Under the pieces are notes generated by a model. That model was not told the origin of the DNA and ran no database searches. It saw nothing but the letters and a program-made list of their open reading frames with translations. From positions 48,872 to 112,871 of the forward strand of contig NZ_CAKZYF010000055.1 in the NCBI RefSeq assembly GCF_937884665.1: a stretch of DNA of 64,000 nucleotides, given 5' to 3'. Each line of letters begins with the position of its first letter. Within the stretch, counting starts at the first letter, position 1. The translations under genes were made by a program, and so were the position numbers. Positions 35,260-44,470 of the stretch are shown in pieces. Origin of the DNA: an uncultured Allomuricauda sp. Its GTDB lineage: Bacteria; Bacteroidota; Bacteroidia; Flavobacteriales; Flavobacteriaceae.

Positions 35260-37047
35260 ATGTCCAATACCGCTGTTGAGGTACAAATACACAGTCTGCC
35301 AGACAACCCTGGTGTTTACCAATTTTTTGATTCGGAGGGGATAATATTATATGTGGGCAAGGCCAAAAATCTCAAAAAAAGAGTCTCTTCCTACTTTACA
35401 AAAAAACAGGAATACGGTAAGACCCGGGTCATGGTAAAAAAAATCCGTAGTATTCGCCACATTGTGGTCGCGACCGAATCTGATGCCCTTTTGCTGGAGA
35501 ACAATCTTATCAAAGAACACCAACCCCGTTATAATGTGTTGCTAAAAGATGATAAATCGTACCCATGGATTTGCATCAAAAATGAACTTTTCCCGAGAAT
35601 TTTCATGACCCGGAACGTAATAAAGGATGGTTCTGAGTATTTTGGCCCGTACACCAGCGTTAAGACGGTAAAGACCTTACTGGACCTTATAAAAAGTGTG
35701 CAGCCCCTGCGTACGTGCAAGCACCAACTCACCCAAGAGAAGATTGATGCAGGAAAATTCAAGTTTTCCCTGGAATACCACCTCGGATTTTGTCAAGGAG
35801 CATGCCAGGGTCTCATTTCACAGGAAGAATATCAAGAAAGAATAGATAAAGTCAAAGAAATCATCAAAGGAAACTTTAAAGCTCCCTTACAGGACTTCAA
35901 AAGGGAAATGCACATTTTGGCCACGGAAATGGAATTTGAAAAAGCCCAGGAAATCAAGGAAAAAATAGACATTTTACAAAGCTACCAGGCCAAATCTACC
36001 GTGGTGAACCCCAAAATCAACAATGTTGATGTTTTCACGGTTATTTCCGACGGAACCCATGGCTATGTCAATTTTCTTCAACTTTCCCATGGGTCCATTA
36101 CAAGGTCCCATACCATGGAAATCAAGAAAAAGTTGGACGAGACTGATGGTGAGCTCCTTCAATTGGCCATCGTGGAAATACGAAAACGATTTGGCTCTAC
36201 TTCCAAAGAGATTTACCTTCCTTTTCCCGTTGCAGTGGAAGATGACCTGAAAGTTACCATTCCTAAGTTAGGGGATAAAAAACGTATTATCGAGCTATCC
36301 GAACGCAATGCGCGTTTTTTTAGACAAGACCGCTTCAAACAAATCAAAATCACCGATCCGGACAGACATACAAAACGCCTGATGGCACAGATGAAAATGG
36401 ACCTCAGACTTTCAGAAGAGCCTGTACACATTGAATGTTTTGACAATTCCAACATTCAAGGTAGCAATCCCGTGGCGGCCTGTGTGGTCTTTAGAAATGG
36501 AAAACCATCTAAAAAGGATTACAGACACTTCAACATTAAAACTGTGGAAGGGCCTGATGATTTTGCGAGTATGGAAGAAGTGGTTTTCAGGAGATATAGG
36601 AGACTGTTGCATGAGGAGGAAAGTCTTCCGCAGCTAATTGTCATCGACGGTGGTAAAGGACAGTTGTCCTCGGCACTAAAAAGTCTTGAATCCCTAGAAC
36701 TTCGGGGAAAAATTGCGATAATTGGCATCGCCAAACGGCTGGAAGAGATTTATTTTCCGGACGACCCCATCCCACTTTACCTGGATAAAAAATCGGAAAC
36801 CTTGAAAATTATCCAACAACTTAGAAATGAGGCCCATAGGTTTGGAATCACCCATCATAGAAATAAACGAAGTAAAGGGGCCATTGATTCTGAGCTGGAA
36901 AGTATAGAGGGTATTGGGAAAAAGACAGCGGAGCAGTTGTTAAAAAATTTCAAATCCGTAAAACGTATTCGGGAAGCTACAGTAGAAAGTCTGGCCGAGA
37001 CTGTAGGAATGGCAAAAGCAAAAAAGATTTATGAAACCTTTCATTAG
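35260..37047 (+). CDS. uvrC: Excinuclease ABC subunit UvrC
   Basis: 595 residues. GIY-YIG nuclease domain ('GVYQFFDSEGIILYVGKAKN', residues about 13-90), UvrB-binding UVR motif ('EFEKAQEIKEKID', about 215-245), RNase H-like nuclease ('CFDNSNIQGSNPVAACVVF', about 390-530) and C-terminal helix-hairpin-helix pair (about 545-595). It makes both cuts in nucleotide-excision repair. Nine nt separate it from the patatin gene. Confidence 0.97.
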   Translation: MSNTAVEVQIHSLPDNPGVYQFFDSEGIILYVGKAKNLKKRVSSYFTKKQEYGKTRVMVKKIRSIRHIVVATESDALLLENNLIKEHQPRYNVLLKDDKSYPWICIKNELFPRIFMTRNVIKDGSEYFGPYTSVKTVKTLLDLIKSVQPLRTCKHQLTQEKIDAGKFKFSLEYHLGFCQGACQGLISQEEYQERIDKVKEIIKGNFKAPLQDFKREMHILATEMEFEKAQEIKEKIDILQSYQAKSTVVNPKINNVDVFTVISDGTHGYVNFLQLSHGSITRSHTMEIKKKLDETDGELLQLAIVEIRKRFGSTSKEIYLPFPVAVEDDLKVTIPKLGDKKRIIELSERNARFFRQDRFKQIKITDPDRHTKRLMAQMKMDLRLSEEPVHIECFDNSNIQGSNPVAACVVFRNGKPSKKDYRHFNIKTVEGPDDFASMEEVVFRRYRRLLHEEESLPQLIVIDGGKGQLSSALKSLESLELRGKIAIIGIAKRLEEIYFPDDPIPLYLDKKSETLKIIQQLRNEAHRFGITHHRNKRSKGAIDSELESIEGIGKKTAEQLLKNFKSVKRIREATVESLAETVGMAKAKKIYETFH

Positions 37048-37056
37048 GAGTTTAAA

Positions 37057-39321
37057 ATGAAGATGAGACTTGCTTTTTCACTAGTACTGTTCTGCGCATT
37101 TTGGGGATTGGCCCAGGACGATTCAAATCCAGGCGACTTAAAGGTAGGATTGGTATTGAGCGGTGGAGGCGCCAAAGGATTGGCCCATATCGGGGCGCTC
37201 AAGATCATTGAAGAGGCAGGGGTGAAAATTGATTATATCGGGGGAACCAGTATGGGCGCTATTGTAGGTGCGCTATACGCTTCTGGGTATTCTGCGGGCG
37301 AACTGGATTCTATTTTTAGGACCACGGATTTCCCTAAACTGATACAGGACAATGTGCCCAGGGGCGCCAAGACATTCTACGAAAAGGAGGACTCTGAACG
37401 ATATGCCCTAACGCTGCCCTTTGATAATTTTAATATATCCTTTCCAGAGGCGATTTCTGGGGGGCAAAACATTTACAATGAATTTGTGCGGCTCCTTTTT
37501 CATGTGAAGGATGTTGCCGATTTTAAAAAACTGCCCATTCCTTTTCTTTGTATGGCGACAAACGTGGAAACTGGTGAAAGTGTACTATTGGATAGTGGGT
37601 ACCTGCCGGAGGCCATTATGGCAAGTGGGACTTTCCCTTCTTTGTTTGAACCATCGGAAGTTGATGGTGATATTTTGATTGATGGAGGTGTGGTGAACAA
37701 CTATCCCATCGAAGAGGTGAAGAAAATGGGGGACAATTTCATCATTCGAATTGATGTACAGCACGATTTGGCATCTAGGGAATCCCTGAACTCCGCGACG
37801 GAAATTCTTCTTCAAATCAATAACTATCGCACAGTGAACGATATGAAGGCGAAATCCAAGCAAACGGATATCTATATCCGTCCTGCCATTGATGATTTCT
37901 CTGTAATTGATTTTGAGAAAGGTGAGGAAATAATGAAAAGTGGAGAAGATGGGGCCCTTAAAAAACTGGAGGAGTTACGTCAAATTGGCCAAGAACAAGG
38001 AGCTAAAGGTCAATTATCCCCACGTATTCCTGTTATGGACAGTCTTATCATCAATCGCCTCATTATTCGAGGGAACGATAGATATACCCGAGGCTATATA
38101 AAAGGTAAACTAAGGTTCAATCTTGCCGAAAAGATTCCTTTTGACAAACTCAAACAAGGCATCAATAACCTGTCCGCTACGGGCAATTTTAAAGCGATTC
38201 GCTATGAACTGGTCTCTAATGGACTAGGCACGGATTTAATCCTGAAACTACGGGAGAAGGAAACCAAGATGTTTGTGAAGATGGCGGCCCATTATGATGA
38301 TTTGTACCAAAGTTCCGCCCTGATAAACATTACTCGCAAAAACTTACTTTTAAAAGATGACGTGGCTTCCTTTGACTTTATTCTGGGAGACCATATACGT
38401 TACAATTTACAGTATTACTTGGACAAGGGGTTTTATTGGAGTTTTGGTATTAATTCCAGATTCACGGATTTTGACGAGCAGATCGACTTTGGACTGATAC
38501 GATCTAATTTTGAAGTAGTGGATGATCCCAACATTCGTGAAATCAACTTGGATGTTAGTGATTTGACCAACCAGATTTACGTCCAGACCGTACTTCGGGA
38601 AGAGTTTGCCGTTACCTTGGGAATAGAACATAAGTTATTGCGCTACAGCACTACCACTTTAAACGATTTTATCCAAGAAGAACCTGAAGTTTTCGTACCT
38701 GTATCCTCCAATCGTACGTTTTTTGAGGATTCGAATTACTACAGTGCCTATGGCAGATTGACCTTAGATACCTATGACGACAAGTATTTCCCCAAAAAGG
38801 GAATCTTTTTTGATAGTGATTTCCACCTCTATCTTTTCTCCTCGGACTTTAATCAAAATTTCAGGGAGTTTTCTATTGCGAAGGCCAAATTGGGCTCTGC
38901 ATTTTCCCTGGTTCCAGGACTCACCATGAACATTGAAGCCGAGGGTGGCGTTAAGTTTGGGACTTCGCCCGTGACCTCTTTCGATTTTGTTCTAGGAGGA
39001 TTCGGCAACGATTTCGTTAACAATTTTATTCCCTTTTTCGGATATGATTTTTTGAGCCTACCCGGAAATAGTTTTATAAAGGCCTACACGAAGTTGGACT
39101 ACGAGTTTCTGTCTAAGAACCACTTTATGCTCACCGGTAATTTTGCCAATGTTGATGACGACCTGTTCAGGACAGGGGAATGGTTTTCAGAACCTAGTTT
39201 TTCGGGCTATGGTATTGGGTATGGACTGGAGTCCTTTTTAGGTCCTATTCAAATTTTCTATTCCTTCACCCCGGATGCAAGTGAAGACCATATTTTCTTT
39301 AGTGTGGGATATTGGTTTTAA
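37057..39321 (+). CDS. Patatin-like phospholipase fused to Omp85-type barrel
   Basis: 754 residues. Signal peptide to about residue 20. The patatin domain (about 28-300) has the oxyanion loop G-G-G-A-K-G (36-41), nucleophile G-T-S-M-G (Ser65) and catalytic Asp209 in 'DGGVVNN'. A POTRA-like module (about 325-400) and a C-terminal outer-membrane barrel (about 400-754, 'YYSAYGRLTLDTYDDKYFPK') follow. This is the type Vd (PlpD-like) self-secretion layout: the barrel holds or exports the lipase. Function could be phospholipid remodelling or surface display. Downstream of uvrC, same strand. Confidence 0.9.
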   Translation: MKMRLAFSLVLFCAFWGLAQDDSNPGDLKVGLVLSGGGAKGLAHIGALKIIEEAGVKIDYIGGTSMGAIVGALYASGYSAGELDSIFRTTDFPKLIQDNVPRGAKTFYEKEDSERYALTLPFDNFNISFPEAISGGQNIYNEFVRLLFHVKDVADFKKLPIPFLCMATNVETGESVLLDSGYLPEAIMASGTFPSLFEPSEVDGDILIDGGVVNNYPIEEVKKMGDNFIIRIDVQHDLASRESLNSATEILLQINNYRTVNDMKAKSKQTDIYIRPAIDDFSVIDFEKGEEIMKSGEDGALKKLEELRQIGQEQGAKGQLSPRIPVMDSLIINRLIIRGNDRYTRGYIKGKLRFNLAEKIPFDKLKQGINNLSATGNFKAIRYELVSNGLGTDLILKLREKETKMFVKMAAHYDDLYQSSALINITRKNLLLKDDVASFDFILGDHIRYNLQYYLDKGFYWSFGINSRFTDFDEQIDFGLIRSNFEVVDDPNIREINLDVSDLTNQIYVQTVLREEFAVTLGIEHKLLRYSTTTLNDFIQEEPEVFVPVSSNRTFFEDSNYYSAYGRLTLDTYDDKYFPKKGIFFDSDFHLYLFSSDFNQNFREFSIAKAKLGSAFSLVPGLTMNIEAEGGVKFGTSPVTSFDFVLGGFGNDFVNNFIPFFGYDFLSLPGNSFIKAYTKLDYEFLSKNHFMLTGNFANVDDDLFRTGEWFSEPSFSGYGIGYGLESFLGPIQIFYSFTPDASEDHIFFSVGYWF

Positions 39322-39429
39322 GGGCCTGTTCCCCCGATTTATCTAAGATTTTGCTAAAATCTAACGGGGATAGTTAAAGTCCGTTAAAAACTTATTTTCC
39401 TACAAGAGCTTGATGTATCTTTACAAAAC

Positions 39430-39530
39430 ATAAGGGGTGGTTCCCTTATAACTTTAAGTATTGGTTTTTCATAATTTAAAGTTTGGTTGGTTATTTAGGA
39501 AAAGCCCAGTTGCTAGACTGGGCTTTTTTT
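39430..39530 (+). ncRNA. Candidate structured RNA element, copy B
   Basis: Hairpin ATAAGGGG/TCCCTTAT (39430-39437 with 39442-39449, one G-U pair), a 32-nt linker, the 17-nt box TTTGGTTGGTTATTTAG at 39482-39498, then a terminator hairpin with loop TGCTAG. Box and loop are identical to copy A at 4790-4876, while the stems have different sequences but pair in both. It starts about 110 nt after the patatin stop, so it may be its own transcript. Confidence 0.35.
39501..39530 (+). terminator. Intrinsic terminator (copy B)
   Basis: Perfect 10-bp stem AAAGCCCAGT/ACTGGGCTTT (39501-39510 and 39517-39526), loop TGCTAG, continuing T-run. Confidence 0.85.
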
Positions 39531-39626
39531 ATGTAATGTCTATTTTGGAACAGCTTTTGTTTAAGTAAATGTAAACTAACCTACTTAAAATGTGATTTTA
39601 CTAATTTTACACCAATATCTTATATC

Positions 39627-40409
39627 ATGAAAAAAATATACATCCTACTTTGTATTCTTTTCACTATGCAGCTGTCCGCTCAGAAGTCCTATCCGGCGTT
39701 CAAGCCAGGAGAATGGTTAAAGTTCCGTATTCATTATGGCTTTCTGAATGCATGCTACGCAACGCTACAACTAAATTCTGATACAATTAATGGCATACCG
39801 GTATACCATGTAGTGGGAAAGGGAAAGACATCAGGGTTTGCCAGTATTTTCTTTAAAGTAGACGATACGTTCGAAAGCTATTTCGACAAAAAAGATGGAA
39901 AACCGTATCGTTTTATAAGGGATACCTACGAAGGAGGATATACCAAAGACATTGAAATCGACTTTGATTATAATGAGAAAAACGCTCTTTTAACAGACAA
40001 TAAGAATGCCAAGAAAATCGATATCCCTGTGCACAACGACATTCAAGATTTGTTGTCAGCCGCCTACCATTTAAGGGACAGATACGACTACAAGGACTTC
40101 AAAAAAGGGCAATCTTTGGACATGGACATGCTGTTTGATGATGACGGTATCTTTAAGTTCAGGCTAAAATTTTTGGGAAAAGAGGTGATTCGTACCAAGT
40201 TTGGAAAAGTGGAATGTCTTAAATTTAGGCCTTTGGTCCAGTCTGGTCGGGTTTTTAAAGAAAATGAAAGCCTTACGCTATGGGTGTCCAATGATTTGAA
40301 TAAAATACCTATCCGTATTAAGGCCGATCTGGCAGTAGGATCACTTAAGGCAGATCTTGAAGCGTTCAATGGACTGCGCAACCAATTTAAAATAATAGTG
40401 AAGCAATAG
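39627..40409 (+). CDS. DUF3108 secreted protein
   Basis: 260 residues. Signal peptide 1-18 ('MQLSAQK'). DUF3108 pattern: 'FKPGEWLKFRIHYGFLNACY', 'FASIFFKVDDTFESYFD' and the end 'IPIRIKADLAVGSLKADLEA'. Beta-rich periplasmic proteins of unknown function, usually near envelope or carbohydrate genes. First in a unit with the dioxygenase-like, M23 and pgi genes (10, 7 and overlapping nt). Confidence 0.88.
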   Translation: MKKIYILLCILFTMQLSAQKSYPAFKPGEWLKFRIHYGFLNACYATLQLNSDTINGIPVYHVVGKGKTSGFASIFFKVDDTFESYFDKKDGKPYRFIRDTYEGGYTKDIEIDFDYNEKNALLTDNKNAKKIDIPVHNDIQDLLSAAYHLRDRYDYKDFKKGQSLDMDMLFDDDGIFKFRLKFLGKEVIRTKFGKVECLKFRPLVQSGRVFKENESLTLWVSNDLNKIPIRIKADLAVGSLKADLEAFNGLRNQFKIIVKQ

Positions 40410-40419
40410 AATGTATTGA

Positions 40420-41385
40420 ATGAGCCAGGACGACGATATCATTAAGTCCCAAATCCACAAACTAGAAGAAAAATACAAGCATTCAGGACAAGATTTAAGC
40501 GCTTACCTTGACGGCCTCCTTTATCAGAGATACCTCACATATTGGGATTATGTTCATTTAGATACCTTATTGAGCCTTCAGGTGCCCCGCACCCATTTTC
40601 CAGATGAAGAAATCTTCATCATGTATCATCAAATTACGGAACTCTACTTCAAACTTATTTTGCACGAACAAAAACAACTCGTTGAAGACAAATCCCAGGA
40701 CGTTTCCTTTTTTAAAGAAAAAGTCCGCAGGATCAACAGTTATTTTCAGGCTTTGATTTCTTCATTCAGCATTATGATACGGGGGATGGAACGCGAGCAA
40801 TTTCTGCGCTACAGAATGGCCTTGTTGCCCGCAAGCGGATTTCAATCCGTACAATATCGAATGATTGAGATATACGCAACCCCCCTGGAAAATCTGGTGC
40901 ATACAGATCAACGGGAGAACTATTCCAGCACAAATTCGGTTGAAGAACTATATGAGCACATCTACTGGAAAAAAGGGGCCACAGATATCAATACCGGAGA
41001 AAAAACACTTACCCTAAAACAATTCGAATTCAGATATACACCGCGATTACTTCGAATTTCAAATCAGGTGAAGTCAAGCACGGTATACCATAAATATCTA
41101 CAACTGCCCAAGGAAAGCAGGCAGAACGGAGATTTAATAGGTTCTTTAAAGGACTTGGACATCAATGCCAACGTGAACTGGCCTTTAATGCACATGGGGT
41201 CGGCCTATCGTTATTTGGCGAAGGAAAAAGCAGAAGTAGGTGCTACAGGAGGTACCAATTGGAAAGCTTATTTGCCGCCAAGTTTCCAGAAAATAATATT
41301 TTTCCCAACTTTGCACTCAGAAAAGGAAAAGGAAGAATGGGGGAAACAATGGGTAGAACACATTTTCAATCCTGAAAAAAAATAA
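40420..41385 (+). CDS. Tryptophan 2,3-dioxygenase-family protein
   Basis: 321 residues, TDO fold. Distal His in 'IMYHQITELYFKLILHEQ', substrate-binding Arg in 'RYRMALLPASGFQSVQYR', and a candidate heme-ligand His in 'WPLMHMGSAYRYL', followed by 'GATGGTNW' in place of the usual GTGGSSG. It probably opens the indole ring of tryptophan to N-formylkynurenine, but the changed glycine loop leaves some doubt about substrate. No other kynurenine gene is near. Confidence 0.85.
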   Translation: MSQDDDIIKSQIHKLEEKYKHSGQDLSAYLDGLLYQRYLTYWDYVHLDTLLSLQVPRTHFPDEEIFIMYHQITELYFKLILHEQKQLVEDKSQDVSFFKEKVRRINSYFQALISSFSIMIRGMEREQFLRYRMALLPASGFQSVQYRMIEIYATPLENLVHTDQRENYSSTNSVEELYEHIYWKKGATDINTGEKTLTLKQFEFRYTPRLLRISNQVKSSTVYHKYLQLPKESRQNGDLIGSLKDLDINANVNWPLMHMGSAYRYLAKEKAEVGATGGTNWKAYLPPSFQKIIFFPTLHSEKEKEEWGKQWVEHIFNPEKK

Positions 41386-41392
41386 TTTGAAT

Positions 41393-42700
41393 ATGGGGAA
41401 ATATTGGGGCATCATCCTAGCGTTCATGGTATTTGTCGGTTGCAAAGAGACCAAAAAAGTAGAGCCCATAGAGATTGCACAGGTGCCCGTGGAAGTGCCG
41501 AAAAAAAAGTTGTACGGGTTCTATATGGATGACTTTAAAGTGGTGCATGATACTGTGAAAAGCGGAGATAGCTTTGGCCAACTCATGCTAAAAAACCACG
41601 TTGATTATCCCAAAATTGTTACCATTTCAGAAGAGTATAAAGATAGCTTCGATGTGAAACGTATCCGCGTGGGGAGACCATACACTATTTTAAAGTCTAA
41701 AGATACCACCGAAAAAGCAGAGGTTTTTATTTACGAAAATGACAAGATAAATTATACTGTGGTGGACCTTAGGGACTCAGCGGTAGCTTACAAGAGCAAG
41801 AAAAAAGTCACCTACTTACAGCGGGAAGTGGCCGGTACTAAAACCAGTTCGCTCTCGCAGACTTTGGACAATCTGGGAGTAGACTACTTGGTTACCATAA
41901 ATCTGTCAGAAATTTATGCTTGGACTATCGACTTTTTCAAATTGGAAAAAGGGGACAAGTTTAAAATCCTGTTTAAGGAAAGATATATAAATGATAGTAT
42001 TTACGCGGGTGTGGAACCTATAGAAGCCGCTTTTTTTGAACATAAGGGGAAACCGGTTTATGCTTTTCCCTATGTAACAGATTCCTTGAAACAAATCCAA
42101 GACTACTTTGATGAAAAAGGAAACAATCTGAGGAGCACTTTCTTAAGGGCACCTATCAAATTTGGGTATCGACTTTCATCAAGATTTAATTTGAAGCGAA
42201 GGATAGCGTATTATGGATATAAGGTAAGGCCTCATAGAGGAACAGATTATGCCGCTCCCATTGGGACCCCGATTATTGCCACCGCGGATGGTACCGTAAC
42301 TGAATCCACTAGAAGAGGTGGTAACGGAAAGTACGTAAAAATTCGCCACAACGGTATGTACAGTACCCAATATCTTCACATGCGCAAACAAGCGGTGAAA
42401 CGCGGGGAATTTGTCAGACAGGGCGATGTGATCGGGTGGGTCGGTATGACCGGTAATACTGGAGGTCCCCACGTTTGTTATCGCTTTTGGAAAAATGGGG
42501 TCCAAGTAGATCCACTCAGAGAAAAACTTCCCAGCGCAGAGCCCATAGCCGATTCCTTAAAGGCGAATTTTCTTGATCACATAGCACCAATACAACAACA
42601 ATTGGATTGTATTGAGTTTGAAATTCCGGAACAACCCGAAACCTTTATAACCTATAACGCACAAAATGGCCCTGAGCAAGATAAATCCGTCCAAAACTAA
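41393..42700 (+). CDS. M23 (LytM-type) peptidoglycan peptidase lipoprotein
   Basis: 435 residues from ATG 41393 (TTG at 41387 is the only earlier option). Lipoprotein Cys about residue 17 ('FMVFVGCKE'). A LysM/OapA-like N-terminal region is followed by the M23 domain (about 270-385): 'RPHRGTDYAAPIGTP' supplies the zinc His and Asp, 'TQYLHMRK' the catalytic His, and 'GPHVCYRFW' stands where HxH is expected, so the third zinc ligand would be Cys. It cleaves or regulates cleavage of peptide crosslinks. Overlaps pgi by 35 nt. Confidence 0.9.
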   Translation: MGKYWGIILAFMVFVGCKETKKVEPIEIAQVPVEVPKKKLYGFYMDDFKVVHDTVKSGDSFGQLMLKNHVDYPKIVTISEEYKDSFDVKRIRVGRPYTILKSKDTTEKAEVFIYENDKINYTVVDLRDSAVAYKSKKKVTYLQREVAGTKTSSLSQTLDNLGVDYLVTINLSEIYAWTIDFFKLEKGDKFKILFKERYINDSIYAGVEPIEAAFFEHKGKPVYAFPYVTDSLKQIQDYFDEKGNNLRSTFLRAPIKFGYRLSSRFNLKRRIAYYGYKVRPHRGTDYAAPIGTPIIATADGTVTESTRRGGNGKYVKIRHNGMYSTQYLHMRKQAVKRGEFVRQGDVIGWVGMTGNTGGPHVCYRFWKNGVQVDPLREKLPSAEPIADSLKANFLDHIAPIQQQLDCIEFEIPEQPETFITYNAQNGPEQDKSVQN

Positions 42701-44303
42701 GTCCTGGAAAAAACTAAGCGCGCACTTTGATCAGATAAAAGAATACCATCTACGAACCCTTTTTGACGCCAATCCCGAAAGAGCGAAAAAATTTTCCCTA
42801 AAATACGGCGACTTGTTTGTCGATTTTTCCAAAAACCGGATAACAGATGAGACCTTTGAACTTCTGTTGGAATTGGCGGATGAGGTTAAACTGAGAGAGG
42901 GCATAGCGGAGTATTTTTCAGGAGAAAATATCAATGAAACCGAGGGTAGGGCGGTTTTACATACCGCACTTCGGGCAAAAAAGGACGATTCTGTCTTGGT
43001 CGATGGTGAAAATGTAATTCCAGAAATAGTCGAGGTACGTGAAAGAATCAAGGTGTTTTCCGATGAAGTCCTTTTGGGTCAAAAAAAAGGATATACAGGA
43101 AAAACATTCACCGATGTTGTAAATATCGGTATCGGGGGTTCCGATCTGGGCCCAGTAATGGTAACCGAAGCCCTAAAGTTCTATAAGAATCACCTGAACA
43201 CCCATTTTGTAAGTAACGTAGATGGTGACCATGTTCATGAAATCCTTAAAAAGCTGGACCCAGAAACAACACTATTCATAATTGTTTCCAAATCGTTCAC
43301 CACCCAGGAGACCTTGAGCAATGCCTTGACCCTTAAAAAATGGTTCCTGCAACATGCGGCTGAAAAGGATGTCGCCAAACATTTTGTAGCGGTCTCTACC
43401 AATCTAGAGAAAATAGATGCATTTGGTATTGATAAGGAAAATGTATTCCCCATGTGGGACTGGGTTGGGGGTCGTTTTTCACTATGGAGTGCGGTCGGAC
43501 TTTCCATAGCGCTCGCTATTGGATATACACATTTTGAAGAGTTGTTGGACGGTGCACAAAATATGGACAGCCACTTCAAACAGGCCCCGTTCGCAGAGAA
43601 CATTCCCGTAATATTGGGACTTTTGACTGTTTGGAACAATAACTTTTTTGGCGTGGAGACCGAGGCTATAATACCTTACACCCAATACCTCCATCGTTTT
43701 TCAGCGTATTTACAGCAAGGCATTATGGAAAGTAATGGAAAAAGTAAGGACAGGGCTGGAAATACCACATCGTATGAAACTGGAACTATAATCTGGGGCG
43801 AGACCGGTACCAATTCACAACATGCGTTTTTTCAACTTATTCATCAGGGAACAAAACTGATACCTACGGATTTTATTGGTTTCAAAAAGCCATTGCACGG
43901 CGATAGGGAGCATCACAATAAGTTAATGGCCAATTTTTTTGCGCAGACTGAGGCTTTGATGAACGGCAAGACCGAAGAAGAGGTTCGATCAGAACTAAAT
44001 GCACAAGAAGTATCCCCGGAAAAAATGGATGCCTTGGTTCCCTTTAAGGTTTTCGCTGGGAACAAACCAACCACCACCCTACTGCTGGATAAACTGACCC
44101 CAAAAAGTTTGGGTTCACTTATTGCGCTCTATGAACACAAAATATTTGTTCAGGGGCTTGTTTGGAATATTTTCAGTTATGACCAGTGGGGAGTAGAATT
44201 GGGAAAACAGCTGGCTAAAAACATTCTTGTTGACTTGGAAAATTCTAAAATGGGCAAGCATGATGCCTCTACCTTGCAACTTCTGCAATATTTTAAACAA
44301 TAA
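42666..44303 (+). CDS. pgi: Glucose-6-phosphate isomerase
   Basis: 545 residues. Both PGI signatures are intact: 'FSKSFTTQETLSN'-type region around 'VSKSFTTQETLSNA', and 'SQHAFFQLIHQGT' near residue 385 with the active-site His; 'YLQQGIMESNGKSKDR' contains further active-site residues. Interconverts glucose 6-phosphate and fructose 6-phosphate in glycolysis. Start ATG 42666 lies inside the M23 gene (35-nt overlap), likely translationally coupled. Followed by a 167-nt gap. Confidence 0.97.
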   Translation: MALSKINPSKTKSWKKLSAHFDQIKEYHLRTLFDANPERAKKFSLKYGDLFVDFSKNRITDETFELLLELADEVKLREGIAEYFSGENINETEGRAVLHTALRAKKDDSVLVDGENVIPEIVEVRERIKVFSDEVLLGQKKGYTGKTFTDVVNIGIGGSDLGPVMVTEALKFYKNHLNTHFVSNVDGDHVHEILKKLDPETTLFIIVSKSFTTQETLSNALTLKKWFLQHAAEKDVAKHFVAVSTNLEKIDAFGIDKENVFPMWDWVGGRFSLWSAVGLSIALAIGYTHFEELLDGAQNMDSHFKQAPFAENIPVILGLLTVWNNNFFGVETEAIIPYTQYLHRFSAYLQQGIMESNGKSKDRAGNTTSYETGTIIWGETGTNSQHAFFQLIHQGTKLIPTDFIGFKKPLHGDREHHNKLMANFFAQTEALMNGKTEEEVRSELNAQEVSPEKMDALVPFKVFAGNKPTTTLLLDKLTPKSLGSLIALYEHKIFVQGLVWNIFSYDQWGVELGKQLAKNILVDLENSKMGKHDASTLQLLQYFKQ

Positions 44304-44470
44304 ATTGCTGAATCCATAATTTGATGGACAAAGCAACCCATTGTTAATCAAATGCTTTAAATTGTTAAGCCTATGTTAATAACCTAGGCTTTTTTTAACC
44401 TTGCCTTAATGGTGAAAACCTAAAAATACCACACTTTTGCAAGGCTATTGATCAATTTTAAAACTGTAAA

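Larger units (their letters stand above)
39322..39626 (+). other. Intergenic region with stacked hairpins
   Basis: No gene in 305 nt. A branched hairpin (CCCCG 39332-39336 with CGGGG 39365-39369; inside AGATTTT/AAAATCT) follows the patatin stop but has no T-run. The RNA element (copy B) comes next, and a weak -7 box TAATTTTA at 39602-39609 precedes the DUF3108 gene. Confidence 0.5.

Noticed and set aside
39332..39369. Terminator of the patatin gene
   Set aside because: Stem is good but no T-run follows; kept only as possible RNA structure.
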